From: Nocardiopsis alba DSM 43377
Lineage (GTDB): Bacteria; Actinomycetota; Actinomycetes; Streptosporangiales; Streptosporangiaceae
Assembly: GCF_000341225.1 (NCBI RefSeq)
Contig: NZ_ANAC01000021.1
Location: forward strand, 54,526-118,525
Length of the DNA stretch: 64,000 nucleotides
Direction: 5' to 3'
Below the pieces are notes generated by a model, which ran no database searches, was not told the origin of the DNA, and saw only the letters and a program-made list of their open reading frames with translations. This document shows positions 1-9,143 of this stretch, piece by piece. Every line of letters starts with the position of its first letter. The first letter of the stretch is position 1. The position numbers were made by a program, and so were the translations under genes.

Positions 1-5
1 GAGGG

Positions 6-1358
6 TCAGTTCTCCAGCATCTCGGTGACCAGGGCGGCGATCGGAGAACGCTCGGACCTGGTCAGGGTGACGTGCGCGAACAGAGGGTGGCCCTTGAGCT
101 TCTCGATGACCGCGACCACACCGTCGTGCCTGCCCACACGCAGGTTGTCGCGCTGGGCGATGTCGTGGGTGAGCACCACCCGGGAGTTCTCGCCCAGCCG
201 GGAGAGCACCGTCAACAGGACCCCGCGCTCCAGCGACTGGGCCTCGTCCACGATCACGAACGCGTCGTGCAGCGAACGACCTCGGATGTGCGTGAGCGGA
301 AGGACCTCCAACATCCCCCGGTCCACGATCTCCTCGATGACGTCCTCACTGGTCACGGCCGACAGGGTGTCGTGCACCGCCTGACCCCAGGGCGTCATCT
401 TGTCGTTCTCGCTCCCGGGCAGGTAGCCCAGTTCCTGACCGCCCACGGCGTACAGCGGGCGGAACACCATCACCTTGCGGTGGCGGCCACGCTCCAGCAC
501 GGCGTCCAGGCCGGCGCACAGGGCCAGGGCGGACTTGCCCGTACCGGCGCGACCGCCCAGGGAGACGATGCCGACGTCGGGGTCGGCGAGCAGATCCAGG
601 GCGATCCGCTGCTCGGCGCTGCGTCCCTTGAGACCGAAGACGTCCCGGTCGCCCCGCACCACCTTCACCGACTTGTCCGCCTGGACCCGACCCAGGGCGC
701 GCCCCTGGTCGGAGACGAGCACCAGCCCGGTGTGGCAGGGCAGCTCCTTGGCCTCCTCGATCTCGCTCTCACCGTCGGAGAACAACTCCTGGATGTCGGC
801 GGCGGGCACGTCCAGCTCGGCCATACCGGTCCAGCCGTGCTCGATGGCGAGCTCGGCCCGATACTCGTCGGCCACCAGACCGATCGACGAGGCCTTGATC
901 CGCATCGGCAGATCCTTGCTGACCAGGACGACGGAGTCCTCCTCCGTCCGCTCCTCCCGAAGGTTGCGGGCCACCGTCAGGATCCGGGTGTCGTTGTCGC
1001 CGAGCCGGAAGCCCGCCGGAAGGATCGCCGGATCGCTGTGGTTGAGCTCCACCCGGAGCGTGCCGCCCTGGTCGTTCACCGGTACGGCGACGTCCAGACG
1101 GCCGTGGACCACCCGGAGATCGTCCAGGAGTCGCAGCGCGCCGCGGGCGAAATACCCGAGTTCCGGGTGGTGACGCTTGCTCTCCAGTTCGGTGATCACC
1201 ACCACGGGGATGACGACCTCATGCTCGGCGAAGCGGGTCATGGCCAACGGGTCGGCGAGCAGGACACTGGTGTCGAGCACATAGACGCGCGTCCCCTCGG
1301 TCGTCTCGGGGACGGCCGGGGGCTGGGTGTCACGGCGATCGGTCGAGGAACTAGCCAC
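6..1358 (-). CDS. phoH: PhoH-family ATPase with N-terminal PIN domain (PhoH2 type)
   Basis: 450 residues, complete. An N-terminal PIN-like nuclease domain starts at [10 protein letters not shown] (Asp29) and keeps further acidic positions in LGDNDTRIL and [10 protein letters not shown]. The C-terminal half is a PhoH P-loop ATPase with Walker [10 protein letters not shown] near residue 275 and Walker [10 protein letters not shown] near residue 371. This PIN-PhoH fusion is the PhoH2 architecture, in which actinobacterial members act as ATP-dependent RNA helicase/ribonucleases; the cellular substrate is not known from sequence. Length is close to mycobacterial PhoH2 (about 430 residues). It stands alone, with 306 bp separating it from the cis-prenyltransferase gene upstream on the same strand. 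Confidence 0.93.
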   Translation of the reverse strand: MASSSTDRRDTQPPAVPETTEGTRVYVLDTSVLLADPLAMTRFAEHEVVIPVVVITELESKRHHPELGYFARGALRLLDDLRVVHGRLDVAVPVNDQGGTLRVELNHSDPAILPAGFRLGDNDTRILTVARNLREERTEEDSVVLVSKDLPMRIKASSIGLVADEYRAELAIEHGWTGMAELDVPAADIQELFSDGESEIEEAKELPCHTGLVLVSDQGRALGRVQADKSVKVVRGDRDVFGLKGRSAEQRIALDLLADPDVGIVSLGGRAGTGKSALALCAGLDAVLERGRHRKVMVFRPLYAVGGQELGYLPGSENDKMTPWGQAVHDTLSAVTSEDVIEEIVDRGMLEVLPLTHIRGRSLHDAFVIVDEAQSLERGVLLTVLSRLGENSRVVLTHDIAQRDNLRVGRHDGVVAVIEKLKGHPLFAHVTLTRSERSPIAALVTEMLEN

Positions 1359-1664
1359 TCGTTCTCCCCTTGGGCACCACGAGGGTGCCCTGCTGTCACG
1401 GGATCATGGAGGACCGGGACCCGCCCCATGAGGGCCGGGTCCGGCCCTCCTCGTCGATGTTCCGCAGTACAGCCGGAGATCAATGAGATGGGGCCTCCCG
1501 AACGGGTGGACGAACACCACCCGCTTTCATCGACGCTACGCGCCCGAGAGCCCGTTTTCCAGATCCCGAACCGGCCCCCCGGTGAACTTCGTGTGACGGG
1601 CCCGTCGTCGACGGACACGACGATCCCCACGAGCGAGGGTCGGAGAGAGAAAGGGAGCCGGAGC
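1359..1664. other. Intergenic region, no gene seen
   Basis: 306 bp between two minus-strand genes. It holds a short GC-rich inverted repeat at 1430-1449 (AGGGCCGG/CCGGCCCT) that could end the cis-prenyltransferase transcript or begin the phoH leader. I see no convincing start codon with a ribosome binding site on either strand. Confidence 0.5.
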
Positions 1665-2426
1665 TCAGGAGCCGAAGCGCCGATTGCGCGCGCCGTAGGA
1701 GCGCAGTGCACGCAGGAAGTCCACCCTGCGGAACGCGGGCCAGAAGACCTCGCAGAAGTAGAACTCCGAGTGCACGCTCTGCCACAGCATGAAACCCGAG
1801 AGACGCTGTTCACCCGAGGTGCGGATGAGCAGGTCCGGATCGGGCTGTCCGCGCGTGTAGAGATGCCGAGCGATGTCCTCGATGTCCAGGCGCTCCGCCA
1901 GCTCCTGGATATCGGTGCCCTTGGCCGCCTCCTCTTGGAGGAGAGACCGAACCGCGTCAGCGATCTCACGTCTACCCCCATACCCGACGGCGACGTTGAC
2001 AACCAGGCCGGGGTTGCCGGATGTGGCCTCTTCCGCCTCTTTCAAGGCGCGGGCGGTCGAATCGGGCAGGACGTCCAGAGCGCCGACGGGTCGCGTGTTC
2101 CACCCCTCGTCTCGCAACCGGGCGATGGTCTGCTCGATGATGCGGACGAGCGGGCCGAGTTCGGCCTCGTCACGGGTCAGGTTGTCCGTGGACAGCATCC
2201 ACAGAGTGACCACCTGCACACCGACCTCGTCGCACCACCGCAGCAGTTCGAAGATCTTGTTCGCACCGGCCTGATGCCCCTGCTCGGCGCCCGGAAGACC
2301 ACTGCTCTTGGCCCAGCGCCGATTGCCGTCCATGGCGACACCGACGTGCCTGGGAATCTCCTGGCTGGTCAGACTGCGTTCCAGACGCCGTTCGTACAGC
2401 CAGTACAGGGGGTCACGGAGCCCCAT
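1665..2426 (-). CDS. uppS: Isoprenyl (cis-prenyl) transferase, Rv1086-like
   Basis: 253 residues. It condenses isopentenyl diphosphate units in Z configuration for polyprenyl phosphate lipid carriers of cell wall synthesis. The substrate motif HVGVAMDGNRRWAKSSG carries catalytic Asp33, and the C-terminal signature RTSGEQRLSGFMLWQ followed by SEFYF is intact. The N-terminal MGLRDPLYWLYERRLER matches the M. tuberculosis Rv1086 (short-chain Z-farnesyl diphosphate synthase) subgroup better than the long-chain Rv2361c subgroup, as I recall them, and Rv1086 sits in the same neighbourhood as the mca/DUF255/greA genes found downstream here. Product chain length cannot be read from sequence, so the gene symbol is generic. 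It lies 93 bp downstream of the ECF sigma gene on the same strand. Confidence 0.92.
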   Translation of the reverse strand: MGLRDPLYWLYERRLERSLTSQEIPRHVGVAMDGNRRWAKSSGLPGAEQGHQAGANKIFELLRWCDEVGVQVVTLWMLSTDNLTRDEAELGPLVRIIEQTIARLRDEGWNTRPVGALDVLPDSTARALKEAEEATSGNPGLVVNVAVGYGGRREIADAVRSLLQEEAAKGTDIQELAERLDIEDIARHLYTRGQPDPDLLIRTSGEQRLSGFMLWQSVHSEFYFCEVFWPAFRRVDFLRALRSYGARNRRFGS

Positions 2427-2519
2427 TGGCGAAACCTCTCAGAGCTGGATCAAAGGACGGCGCACTCCAGTGACGGATGTGCCGACGGGGATGGGTCCAG
2501 AGTAGTTCGCCTGGAAGGT

Positions 2520-3134
2520 CTACGTCACGGCCAGCGATTTACGCACGTGCTTGCGCCCCTGATGGATCCGGGACTTGACCGTGCCCAAGGCCAGATCCAG
2601 TTCGGAGGCGATCTCGTTGTAGTCCATCTGGCACAGGTCGCGCAGGACCAGGGGGGCCACCAGGTTGGGGCGGTCCTTCTCCAACTGTTCCAGGGCCTCC
2701 AGCAGGTCGATCCGGGAGCCCGCGATGACACTGGTGGTCCGAGGGTCGCGCTGGTGCGGCATGCGCTCGGCCTCGGTCGGGAACTCGGCGGAGCGACGCT
2801 TCATGGAGCGGTAGGTCTGCCGCGCGGAGTTGGACACCACCGTGTACAGCCACGTGGTGAACAGCGAGTCGCCCTTGAAGCTGTCGATCTTGCGGGCCAC
2901 CCGCAGCAACGCGTCCTGGCAGGCCTCCTCGGCGTCCTGACGGTAGGGAAGGAACCGGGCGCAGCGACGCAGCACCTCGGGCTGGATGCGACGCAGCAGG
3001 TCGTCCAGGGCGGCGGCGTCGCCGTCCCTGGCCCGTCGCGCGAGCTCTTCCAGCTCCTCGTCGACGTTGCTCGCCACCCTGCGTCGGGGTGCGGCGGGGG
3101 TCTCCTCGTGGTCCGAATGATCACTACTGCGCAT
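2520..3134 (-). CDS. ECF-type RNA polymerase sigma factor
   Basis: 204 residues. Region 2 runs through the LRRIQPEVLRRCARFLP and DAEEACQDALLRVARKI segments with FTTWLYTVVSN, and region 4 is the DYNEIASELDLALGTVKSRI helix-turn-helix near the C-terminus. It would direct core polymerase to a stress- or envelope-type regulon. No anti-sigma gene is adjacent: the upstream neighbour is a divergent Ser/Thr kinase with an extracytoplasmic domain, and 311 bp separate the two starts. Phosphorylation-based control is therefore conceivable but is inference. The start is the ATG at 3134; the 30 or so residues before region 2 are basic and acidic low-complexity. Confidence 0.88.
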   Translation of the reverse strand: MRSSDHSDHEETPAAPRRRVASNVDEELEELARRARDGDAAALDDLLRRIQPEVLRRCARFLPYRQDAEEACQDALLRVARKIDSFKGDSLFTTWLYTVVSNSARQTYRSMKRRSAEFPTEAERMPHQRDPRTTSVIAGSRIDLLEALEQLEKDRPNLVAPLVLRDLCQMDYNEIASELDLALGTVKSRIHQGRKHVRKSLAVT

Positions 3135-3445
3135 GGTTCGTCTCTTCCTGGCTTACGACAGACGTCCGGCCGTCCACGCGGGCGCGTCTCGCTCCCACGT
3201 TCGAGAGGGTCACACGTCGGTTGGACGTCTACGAACCCCGCTCGGATCCGTCACTACGCATGACACCGCCCACTCCGTTGCCACGGAACGGCCGTATCCG
3301 AAAGGGGGGTCTTCCAGTCTCCATGCCCCGAAGGCGTCGGCGCTACCCGGGAAGGGGATCATATCCGCGGAAGCCAACGCCAAGGCCCAGATGGTGTATT
3401 AGTGGGCAACGAACGCGTATCAACCCCCAACAGACCGAGGCGGAA
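3135..3445. other. Divergent promoter region of the sigma factor and kinase genes
   Basis: 311 bp between two divergent starts. It must hold promoters for both genes. A TATTAG hexamer at about 3397-3402 could be a -10 element for the kinase. No perfect operator-like palindrome was seen. Confidence 0.4.
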
Positions 3446-4810
3446 ATGAGCCAACCCGAGGCTTTCGGACGCTACCGCGTCATGCGACGCCTGGGTTCCG
3501 GTTCGTTCGCCACCGTCTGGCTCGCCCAGGACGACCTGCTGAACTATCCGGTGGCCATCAAGGTACTCGCCGAGAACTGGGCGCACCAGATGGACATCCA
3601 GCACCGGTTCCTGGAGGAGGCGCGCATCCTCCGACAGACCGATTCCACCTGGCTGGTGGCGGTCCACGACGTCGATGTGCTGCCCGACGGCCGCCCCTAC
3701 ATGGTGATGACCTACGCCGACCAAGGCAGTGTCGCCGACCTCATCCACCGCGGTCAACTACCCCTGGACGAGGCACTGCGCCTTCTGACCGAGATCGGCC
3801 AGGGGATCACCGTCCTGCACAACCACGGCACCATCCACCGGGACATCAAACCCTCCAACGTCCTCCTACAGTCCTCTCCCGTGGGCCAACGCGTGCTCGT
3901 CGCCGACCTGGGCTTCGCCAAGTCCATCGACGAGGCCTCCGGGTTCACCGCCGCCGCGGGCACACCCGGCTACATGTCCCCCGAGCAGAGCATGCCCGGT
4001 GGTGACCTGGACGTTCGCTCCGATGTGTACTCGCTGGGCGCCGTCGCCTACGAACTCATCACGGGGAGACCTCCCTCACGCCCCCCTGTGCGGATCGCAC
4101 CTGGCCGCATCCGGCCAGGTCTTCCTCCGGCGCTCGACGAACTGATCCTCTCCGCCCTGTCCGTGGACCGGGAGAGCCGCCCCGCCGACGCCAAGACCTT
4201 CACCGACCGGGTCAGGGCGATCCGTATGTCCAGCGATCTACCGCAGGACATCCCCTGGTGGCAGCGCTACCGCATGCCCTGGCCGAGGGCCGGGGCCCTC
4301 ACCGCCGTCTGCGGCCTGCTCGCGCTCGGGCTCACCACCTCGCTCGGCGTGCCCGGGGTCTCCCTGTCCACGGTCCGCTACGCCGACCAGGAACTCCGTG
4401 TGGACGTGCCCACGGCATGGGCGCGCGAGTTCCACACCGACCAGGAGGCCCGCCCCGCGGCCGCCGAGGCCGGAGCGGGCCCCGGGCTCCTCGTGGCCAC
4501 CGGTGCCGACGAATGGCACAACACCGACGTCCCCTCCTACGGGGTGTACGCCACCGTGGTCCCCGGCGCCCCCGACCTGCGCAACGTCGCCGACACCGAC
4601 CCCTGTCCGAAGCCGCCCGAGGAACGCATGGTCGACACCCCCCATTGGGAGGGCGGCCTCTGGGAGTGGCCCGACTGCAACGGCGGCGCCTTCACCGCCG
4701 CCGCCGTCCACCCGCCGGGCACCCCCAGGACCGTGTACCTGGAGATCCGCCAACCCGACTATCGGCCCGACCTCGTCGACGAGATCATCGCCGGCGTACG
4801 GCTCCGGTAG
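3446..4810 (+). CDS. Membrane Ser/Thr protein kinase with extracytoplasmic C-terminal domain
   Basis: 454 residues from the ATG at 3446, chosen because the glycine-rich loop (RRLGSGSFATV) begins only about 14 residues after it. Invariant Lys39, catalytic loop HRDIKPSN (Asp133) and activation segment GTPGYMSPEQ are present, so the Hanks-type kinase should be active. The Mg-binding motif is DLG (Asp154) rather than DFG, a tolerated variant. The kinase domain ends near residue 265, a single membrane segment spans about residues 281-302, and about 150 residues follow outside the cell, with two cysteines (TDPCPK and WPDCNGG) that could form a disulfide. There are no PASTA repeats; the outer domain resembles no family I can name. 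It is divergent from the ECF sigma gene. Confidence 0.9.
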   Translation: MSQPEAFGRYRVMRRLGSGSFATVWLAQDDLLNYPVAIKVLAENWAHQMDIQHRFLEEARILRQTDSTWLVAVHDVDVLPDGRPYMVMTYADQGSVADLIHRGQLPLDEALRLLTEIGQGITVLHNHGTIHRDIKPSNVLLQSSPVGQRVLVADLGFAKSIDEASGFTAAAGTPGYMSPEQSMPGGDLDVRSDVYSLGAVAYELITGRPPSRPPVRIAPGRIRPGLPPALDELILSALSVDRESRPADAKTFTDRVRAIRMSSDLPQDIPWWQRYRMPWPRAGALTAVCGLLALGLTTSLGVPGVSLSTVRYADQELRVDVPTAWAREFHTDQEARPAAAEAGAGPGLLVATGADEWHNTDVPSYGVYATVVPGAPDLRNVADTDPCPKPPEERMVDTPHWEGGLWEWPDCNGGAFTAAAVHPPGTPRTVYLEIRQPDYRPDLVDEIIAGVRLR

Positions 4811-4826
4811 GAGGGCTCGCTCTGGA

Positions 4827-6002
4827 TCAAGGTGCGACCCCGCTCAGTTCGTTGGGCTCCTCGTCCAGGGTGACCGAGGCGGTGACCTCGCCGGTGGGCA
4901 GGTCCACGGCGTGGATCGCACGGGTGGCGGGATCGCTCACGTAGGCGGTGTCACCGCGGACGAACAGGGCCGGTCGGGGCTCCTGCCATTCCAGGGGCTC
5001 CTCCCAGGGGTCGATCAGTTCGACGCTCTCGGTGATCTCGCCCTTCTCCGGGTCGATGACGTGCAGCGCGCCGTCGGTGCCCAGGACCAGCGCCTCCCCC
5101 TCCGGGCCCCGCCCAAGGGAGCGGAACGTGTAGCTGGAGGGCAGGTCGACCAGGCTCAGCTCGGCGCTCTCGGTGTCGATCAGGGCGACCCGCTCGGGGC
5201 GTTCGAGTTCGGCGTCGGGGTCGGTCTTGTAGTCGCCCAGGATGACGGTGGAGTGATCGGATCCGGCCTGGTTGCCGATACGCCCGTAGTCGTCGGGGGC
5301 CTCGACCTTGGTGAAGGCGCCGTCCCGATAGATCAGGGCCCCGTCCTCACAGCCGATGGCGACGACCCCACCGCGCGCCGCGCTCTCCCCGTGCACCCCG
5401 GGGCAGTCCTCGCTGCGGGCGATCTCCTCGCGGTCGGCGTCCAGGACGATCGCGCCGACCCGCTCCTCCTCGTTCCCGAGGGTCACCAGAAGCCCTCCGT
5501 CCTCCAATTCGACGGCCACCCCGTGGTGCGCCTCCTCCGTCGTGTACACCTCGACGTCCTCGGGGTGTCCCGCCCCGAGCGCGTCGGTGTCGAAGGCGGT
5601 GACCTCACCGGTTCCGTCGGCGAACAGCACCGTCCGGCCCGCGTGACGGACGACGTGTCCGGGGGCGTCCGCCTCGAAGAGGACGTCGGTCGTCTCGGCC
5701 ACCGCGGCGTCCAAGAGCCGGAACCCCTCGGAGGTGGAGACGAACACGTGCCGGTCGTCCCCGGCCGGGTTGATCCGGTTGAAGCCCTCCAGTTCGATGT
5801 CCTCGACCACGTCGAGGGTCCTGCCGTCCAGGACGTACAGACCACCGTCGTAGGTGGTGACGAGGGGGTCGGTGACGGTGGCCTCGGCGGCCGCCTCCGG
5901 GTCCGCGTCGCCGCCCTCGCCGGTACCGCAGGCGGTCAGGAGGAGTCCTGCGGCCAGGAGGGTGGGCAGGGCCGCTTCGCGGCCGTATCTTCTCGCTCGC
6001 AT
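4827..6002 (-). CDS. aztD: AztD-type zinc metallochaperone lipoprotein, copy 1
   Basis: 391 residues from the ATG at 6002, chosen because it places the n-region MRARR directly before a hydrophobic stretch and lipobox LLTAC (Cys25). The mature part has no transmembrane segment and repeated beta-blade strands ending in xxDxxxG-type turns, as in the beta-propeller AztD that loads zinc onto the AztC solute-binding protein in Paracoccus denitrificans. It keeps the motif CPGVHGE (Cys200, His204) with a partnering Cys in IGCEDGA and a HH pair in EEAHHGV. Its N-terminus lacks the His-rich segment of the second copy. It is the last gene of the minus-strand azt group, 73 bp after aztC. Assignment rests on motifs and context. 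Confidence 0.82.
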   Translation of the reverse strand: MRARRYGREAALPTLLAAGLLLTACGTGEGGDADPEAAAEATVTDPLVTTYDGGLYVLDGRTLDVVEDIELEGFNRINPAGDDRHVFVSTSEGFRLLDAAVAETTDVLFEADAPGHVVRHAGRTVLFADGTGEVTAFDTDALGAGHPEDVEVYTTEEAHHGVAVELEDGGLLVTLGNEEERVGAIVLDADREEIARSEDCPGVHGESAARGGVVAIGCEDGALIYRDGAFTKVEAPDDYGRIGNQAGSDHSTVILGDYKTDPDAELERPERVALIDTESAELSLVDLPSSYTFRSLGRGPEGEALVLGTDGALHVIDPEKGEITESVELIDPWEEPLEWQEPRPALFVRGDTAYVSDPATRAIHAVDLPTGEVTASVTLDEEPNELSGVAP

Positions 6003-6075
6003 GGTGATCGGCTCTCTTCTCGTTTCGTGTTCCGTACAGGGGGGTGCGTGACGTGGTTCAAGCCCGGGACCGGGC

Positions 6076-7020
6076 TCACCCGCCACGGAGTCCGTCGGTG
6101 ATGGCCTCGGTGTTGGCGCGCATCATCTCCAGGTAGGTGGCGGCCCCCTCTCCCTCGGCGCTGAGGGACTCGGAGTGGAGGGGGATCACCTCGATGTCCA
6201 CACCGGCCTCCTCCGCCATGACGGTGACCAGGCGGTCGGGCTGGGAGGAATCGGAGAAGACCGCCGAGACGCCCGCCTCGGCGACGGCGTCGGACAGGTC
6301 CTTGAGGTCGGCGGAGCTGGGCGAGGCCAGCGTGGTGCCGCCGGGGACGACCGCCCCGATGACCTCGAAGTCGTAGCGGTCGGCGAGGTAGCCGAAGACG
6401 TGATGGTCGGTGACGAGTCGGCGGCTCTCGGCAGGCAGGGATCCGAACTCGTCGGACATCCACCCGTCGAGCTCCTCGATCTCCGCCGCGTAGGACTCGG
6501 CCCCGGCGCGCACCGCCTCGGCGTCGACACCGTCGACCTCCGCGACCACGTGTTCGGTGATCAGATCGACCGCCGTGAGCATTCGGACCGGGTCGGTCCA
6601 GAAGTGCGGGTCGGGCGACCCCTCGTCCGCATCGGAGGTGTAGGGGAGCGGATCGACCTCCGCCGCGACCTCCAGGGTCGGCACCCCGGCCTCCTCCGCC
6701 GCGGCGACGTTGCGCGCGATCCCCTCCTCCAGGCCGAGCCCGTTGTGGACGACCAGGTCGGCGTTCTCCAGGATCGCCGCCTCCCGGGCGGAGATCCCGA
6801 AGGAGTGCGGGTCGGCGCCGGGCTTCATCAGCACGGTGATCTCGGCCTCGTCGTCGACGATCTCCCGGGTGACGTCGCCGAGGATGTTGGTGGTCACCAC
6901 GATCCCCGTACCGTCGTCGTCTCCGGTGCACGAGGTGAGGGCGAGGACCAGTCCCAGGGCGGCCGCGGCCGAGAACGCGCGCCCACGTGGCGCGAAGGAC
7001 GTGTTCACGGGGCTCACCAT
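6076..7020 (-). CDS. aztC: Zinc ABC transporter solute-binding lipoprotein (AztC)
   Basis: 314 residues. The start is the ATG at 7020, which overlaps the stop of the upstream aztD-like gene (ATGGTGA), indicating translational coupling. The signal peptide ends in lipobox LTSC (Cys31). The mature protein is a cluster A-I (ZnuA/TroA) binding protein: zinc ligands are expected in PHSFGIS, DPHFWTDP, TDHHVFGYL and FSDSSQPDR. The His-rich loop typical of ZnuA is absent, as in AztC proteins that receive zinc from AztD. It delivers zinc to the AztB/AztA transporter encoded in the same locus. Confidence 0.92.
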   Translation of the reverse strand: MVSPVNTSFAPRGRAFSAAAALGLVLALTSCTGDDDGTGIVVTTNILGDVTREIVDDEAEITVLMKPGADPHSFGISAREAAILENADLVVHNGLGLEEGIARNVAAAEEAGVPTLEVAAEVDPLPYTSDADEGSPDPHFWTDPVRMLTAVDLITEHVVAEVDGVDAEAVRAGAESYAAEIEELDGWMSDEFGSLPAESRRLVTDHHVFGYLADRYDFEVIGAVVPGGTTLASPSSADLKDLSDAVAEAGVSAVFSDSSQPDRLVTVMAEEAGVDIEVIPLHSESLSAEGEGAATYLEMMRANTEAITDGLRGG

Positions 7021-8198
7021 CCCGTCTCGACCATGAGGTCCGGGGTGACGCCCGGATCGAGGGAGCGGGCCACGCGCAGGTCGTCGCCGTGGTCGATCTC
7101 GTGGACGAGGCCGGCGTGCGCGTCGTTGACGTAGGCGCGACCGGCGTCGACCTGGAGGGCGGGCGGGTGGGCCGTGTCCACCTCGTCCAAGAGGTGGACG
7201 GAGGCGTCCTCCTCCCCCGTCTCCGGGTCCACTGAGCGCAGGGTCCCGTCCCCTTCCAGGACCAGGACGGGGGCGCCCTCCCCGATCGCCACCGCGTCCA
7301 CCACGTCGTGGGCCTCGAACGCCCGCCATTCGGCCGCGGCCAGGTCGAGGACCCAGAGGTCCCCTTCGGTGGAGACGGTCGCCAGGACCGCGGAGCCGGG
7401 ACGGTGGCGCAGCGCTTCGGACCGGCCCTCCTCCGGGTGGGCGAGCGTCTCGGCGATCGGGGCCCCGTCCTCCTCGGTGATGTGGAGGGTGCCCTCCTCA
7501 CAACCGACCACGAGGCCCCTGCGGGTGACGGCCGCGCCGTTCGGATCGACGCAGGTCGACTCCGATTCCTCCAAGGGGGAGCCGTCACGCTCGTGGACGC
7601 GCACGGAGCCGTCCTCGATCACGATCAGCCGTCCGGCGTAGGGCAGGACCACGGCGTTCCCGGTCAGGTCGGGGACGATCTCCTCGACCGTGCCCTCCTC
7701 CAGCCCGGAGCGGTCCAACAGCGAGGAGGCGCCGTCCGGGCCGGCCAGCGAGGTCAGCGCGGTGTCGGTGATCACCAGAGGGGAGGCGGGGGCGTCCACC
7801 GAGCCGACGGGGCCGCTCTCGGTCCGGTAGTAGTGCTTGTGGTCGCCGTGGTCCACGGTCCACACACCACTGTCGAGGATGTCGAGGGTCTCCCGTCCGG
7901 AGGCGTGGAGGTAGGCGAAGCGGCCGTCCCCCGATATCCCGTCGACCCCCGACGTCCCTTCGAAAGCGGTCGTCTCCTCGGTGATCAGGTCCAGAAGGCC
8001 GACCTCTCCGGTCTCCGTGTCGGCGACGACGAGGCGGTAGTGGGGTTCGGAGAGCTCTTCGGCCCCTTCGATGTGGCCATGGGGTGTCTCCTCGGTCTCG
8101 TCGACGTCCGTTCCGGGGTCCGGGCCGGAGCATCCGGCCAGGAGCAGGGCGCACAGCCCGACGGCCCCCGCGATCGTGGTGGTCCTGTCCTGTCTCAA
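7014..8198 (-). CDS. aztD: AztD-type zinc metallochaperone lipoprotein, copy 2 (His-rich N-terminus)
   Basis: 394 residues with a TTG start at 8198 overlapping the stop of aztB (TTGA). Lipobox LLAGC gives Cys23. The mature N-terminus carries HGH (His40, His42) and His53, and a second His cluster DHGDHKHYY lies at about residues 116-124, so metal binding is likely. The rest is the same beta-propeller pattern as copy 1, but the CPGVHGE motif of copy 1 is replaced here by CVDPNGA, losing the His. The gene sits between aztB and aztC and overlaps both, so it is an integral part of the operon rather than a later addition at the end. A WD40/YVTN-type propeller of other function is the alternative. 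Confidence 0.82.
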   Translation of the reverse strand: MRQDRTTTIAGAVGLCALLLAGCSGPDPGTDVDETEETPHGHIEGAEELSEPHYRLVVADTETGEVGLLDLITEETTAFEGTSGVDGISGDGRFAYLHASGRETLDILDSGVWTVDHGDHKHYYRTESGPVGSVDAPASPLVITDTALTSLAGPDGASSLLDRSGLEEGTVEEIVPDLTGNAVVLPYAGRLIVIEDGSVRVHERDGSPLEESESTCVDPNGAAVTRRGLVVGCEEGTLHITEEDGAPIAETLAHPEEGRSEALRHRPGSAVLATVSTEGDLWVLDLAAAEWRAFEAHDVVDAVAIGEGAPVLVLEGDGTLRSVDPETGEEDASVHLLDEVDTAHPPALQVDAGRAYVNDAHAGLVHEIDHGDDLRVARSLDPGVTPDLMVETGW

Positions 8199-9079
8199 GG
8201 GGTCACCGACCTCTCTTCACTTCGGTGGGCGGGTTCGGGGGGTCGAAAGGTTCTCCGGGGTACGGCCCGTCGCCGGAGCGCCGCGGTGGAGGCCGAGGCG
8301 AAGAAGAGGAGCACCGCCGTCGCGGTGATGGTCGCCCCGGCCGCGGTCTCCCAATGCCAGGAGACGAGCAGGCCGAGGACGGTGGCGGTGGCGCCGAAGG
8401 CCGTGGCGCCGAGCATGATCGTCGGCACGCTCCGCGCCCAGTACAGGGCCGCCGCGGGCGGGGCGATGAGGAGTCCGAACACCAGCAGGGTGCCGACGAC
8501 GTGGAAGGAGGCGACCACGGCGAGGGTGACCAGACCGAGCAGGACGGCGTGCGCGACCCGTGGGGCCAGGCCCAGGGTGTGCGCCTTACGCGGGTCGAAG
8601 GCCAGAGCCAGGAAGGCCCGGTGGCCGAGTGTCGCGACCACGAGTGCCACGGCCAGTGAGAGTCCCAGGTGGAGCAGGTCCCGTTCCCGGACGGCCAGGA
8701 CGTCTCCGAAGAGGAAGGCGGTGAGGTCGACGGCGAAGGACGCCGAGTGGGAGACCAGGATCACCCCCACGGAGAGCATCCCCACGAACAGCAGACCGAT
8801 GCTCGTGTCCTGGGAGAGACGGCGGGAACGCCCCAGTGCCGTGATCCCCGCGGCCATGGCGCCCGCCGCCAGCGCGGCCCCCAGGAACAGGCTCTGTCCG
8901 AGGAGGGAGGCCAGGGCCACTCCGGGCAGCATGCCGTGGGACATCGCGTCCCCGAGGAACGCCATGCCCCGCAGGACCACCCAGGTGCCCGCGATGGCGC
9001 AGATCGCCGAGACCAGGACCCCGGCCCACAGCGCGCGCTGGACGAAGACGACCCCGAAGGGCTCGATCAGTGCTTCCAT
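8195..9079 (-). CDS. aztB: Zinc ABC transporter permease (AztB)
   Basis: 294 residues from the ATG at 9079. It has the ZnuB/ABC-3 permease pattern: about eight membrane segments, the conserved GMAFLGDAMSHGMLPGVALA segment near the N-terminus and VGTLLVFGLLIAPPAAALYW near the middle-to-C-terminal part. The tail after the last helix is basic and short. It forms the membrane channel for zinc taken from AztC. The start lies only 19 bp from a Zur-type operator, and the gene is the first of the overlapping aztB-aztD2-aztC-aztD1 unit. No strong ribosome binding site precedes the start. Confidence 0.92.
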   Translation of the reverse strand: MEALIEPFGVVFVQRALWAGVLVSAICAIAGTWVVLRGMAFLGDAMSHGMLPGVALASLLGQSLFLGAALAAGAMAAGITALGRSRRLSQDTSIGLLFVGMLSVGVILVSHSASFAVDLTAFLFGDVLAVRERDLLHLGLSLAVALVVATLGHRAFLALAFDPRKAHTLGLAPRVAHAVLLGLVTLAVVASFHVVGTLLVFGLLIAPPAAALYWARSVPTIMLGATAFGATATVLGLLVSWHWETAAGATITATAVLLFFASASTAALRRRAVPRRTFRPPEPAHRSEERSVTP

Positions 9080-9097
9080 GATGCGACACACTACAAC

Positions 9098-9116
9098 GAA
9101 AACCATTATCGTTTCC
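9098..9116. promoter_or_regulatory. Zur-type zinc operator between aztB and aztA
   Basis: GAAAACCATTATCGTTTCC is an A/T-rich 19-bp imperfect palindrome (7 of 9 pairs match) centred on ATTAT, with the layout of Fur/Zur boxes. It sits in the 64-bp gap between the divergent aztB and aztA starts and stands out against the GC-rich surroundings. One site here could repress both arms when zinc is sufficient. Confidence 0.75.
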
Positions 9117-9143
9117 AAGTAGGGTCGAAAAAGGACGAAAGGG

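Noticed and set aside
72..3263. Very long plus-strand open frame opposite phoH, uppS and the sigma gene
   Set aside because: Its composition follows the GC-rich complement of three well-conserved genes, with no family motif. The same applies to 9988-12402 opposite the DUF255 gene and 51191-54373 opposite mfd.
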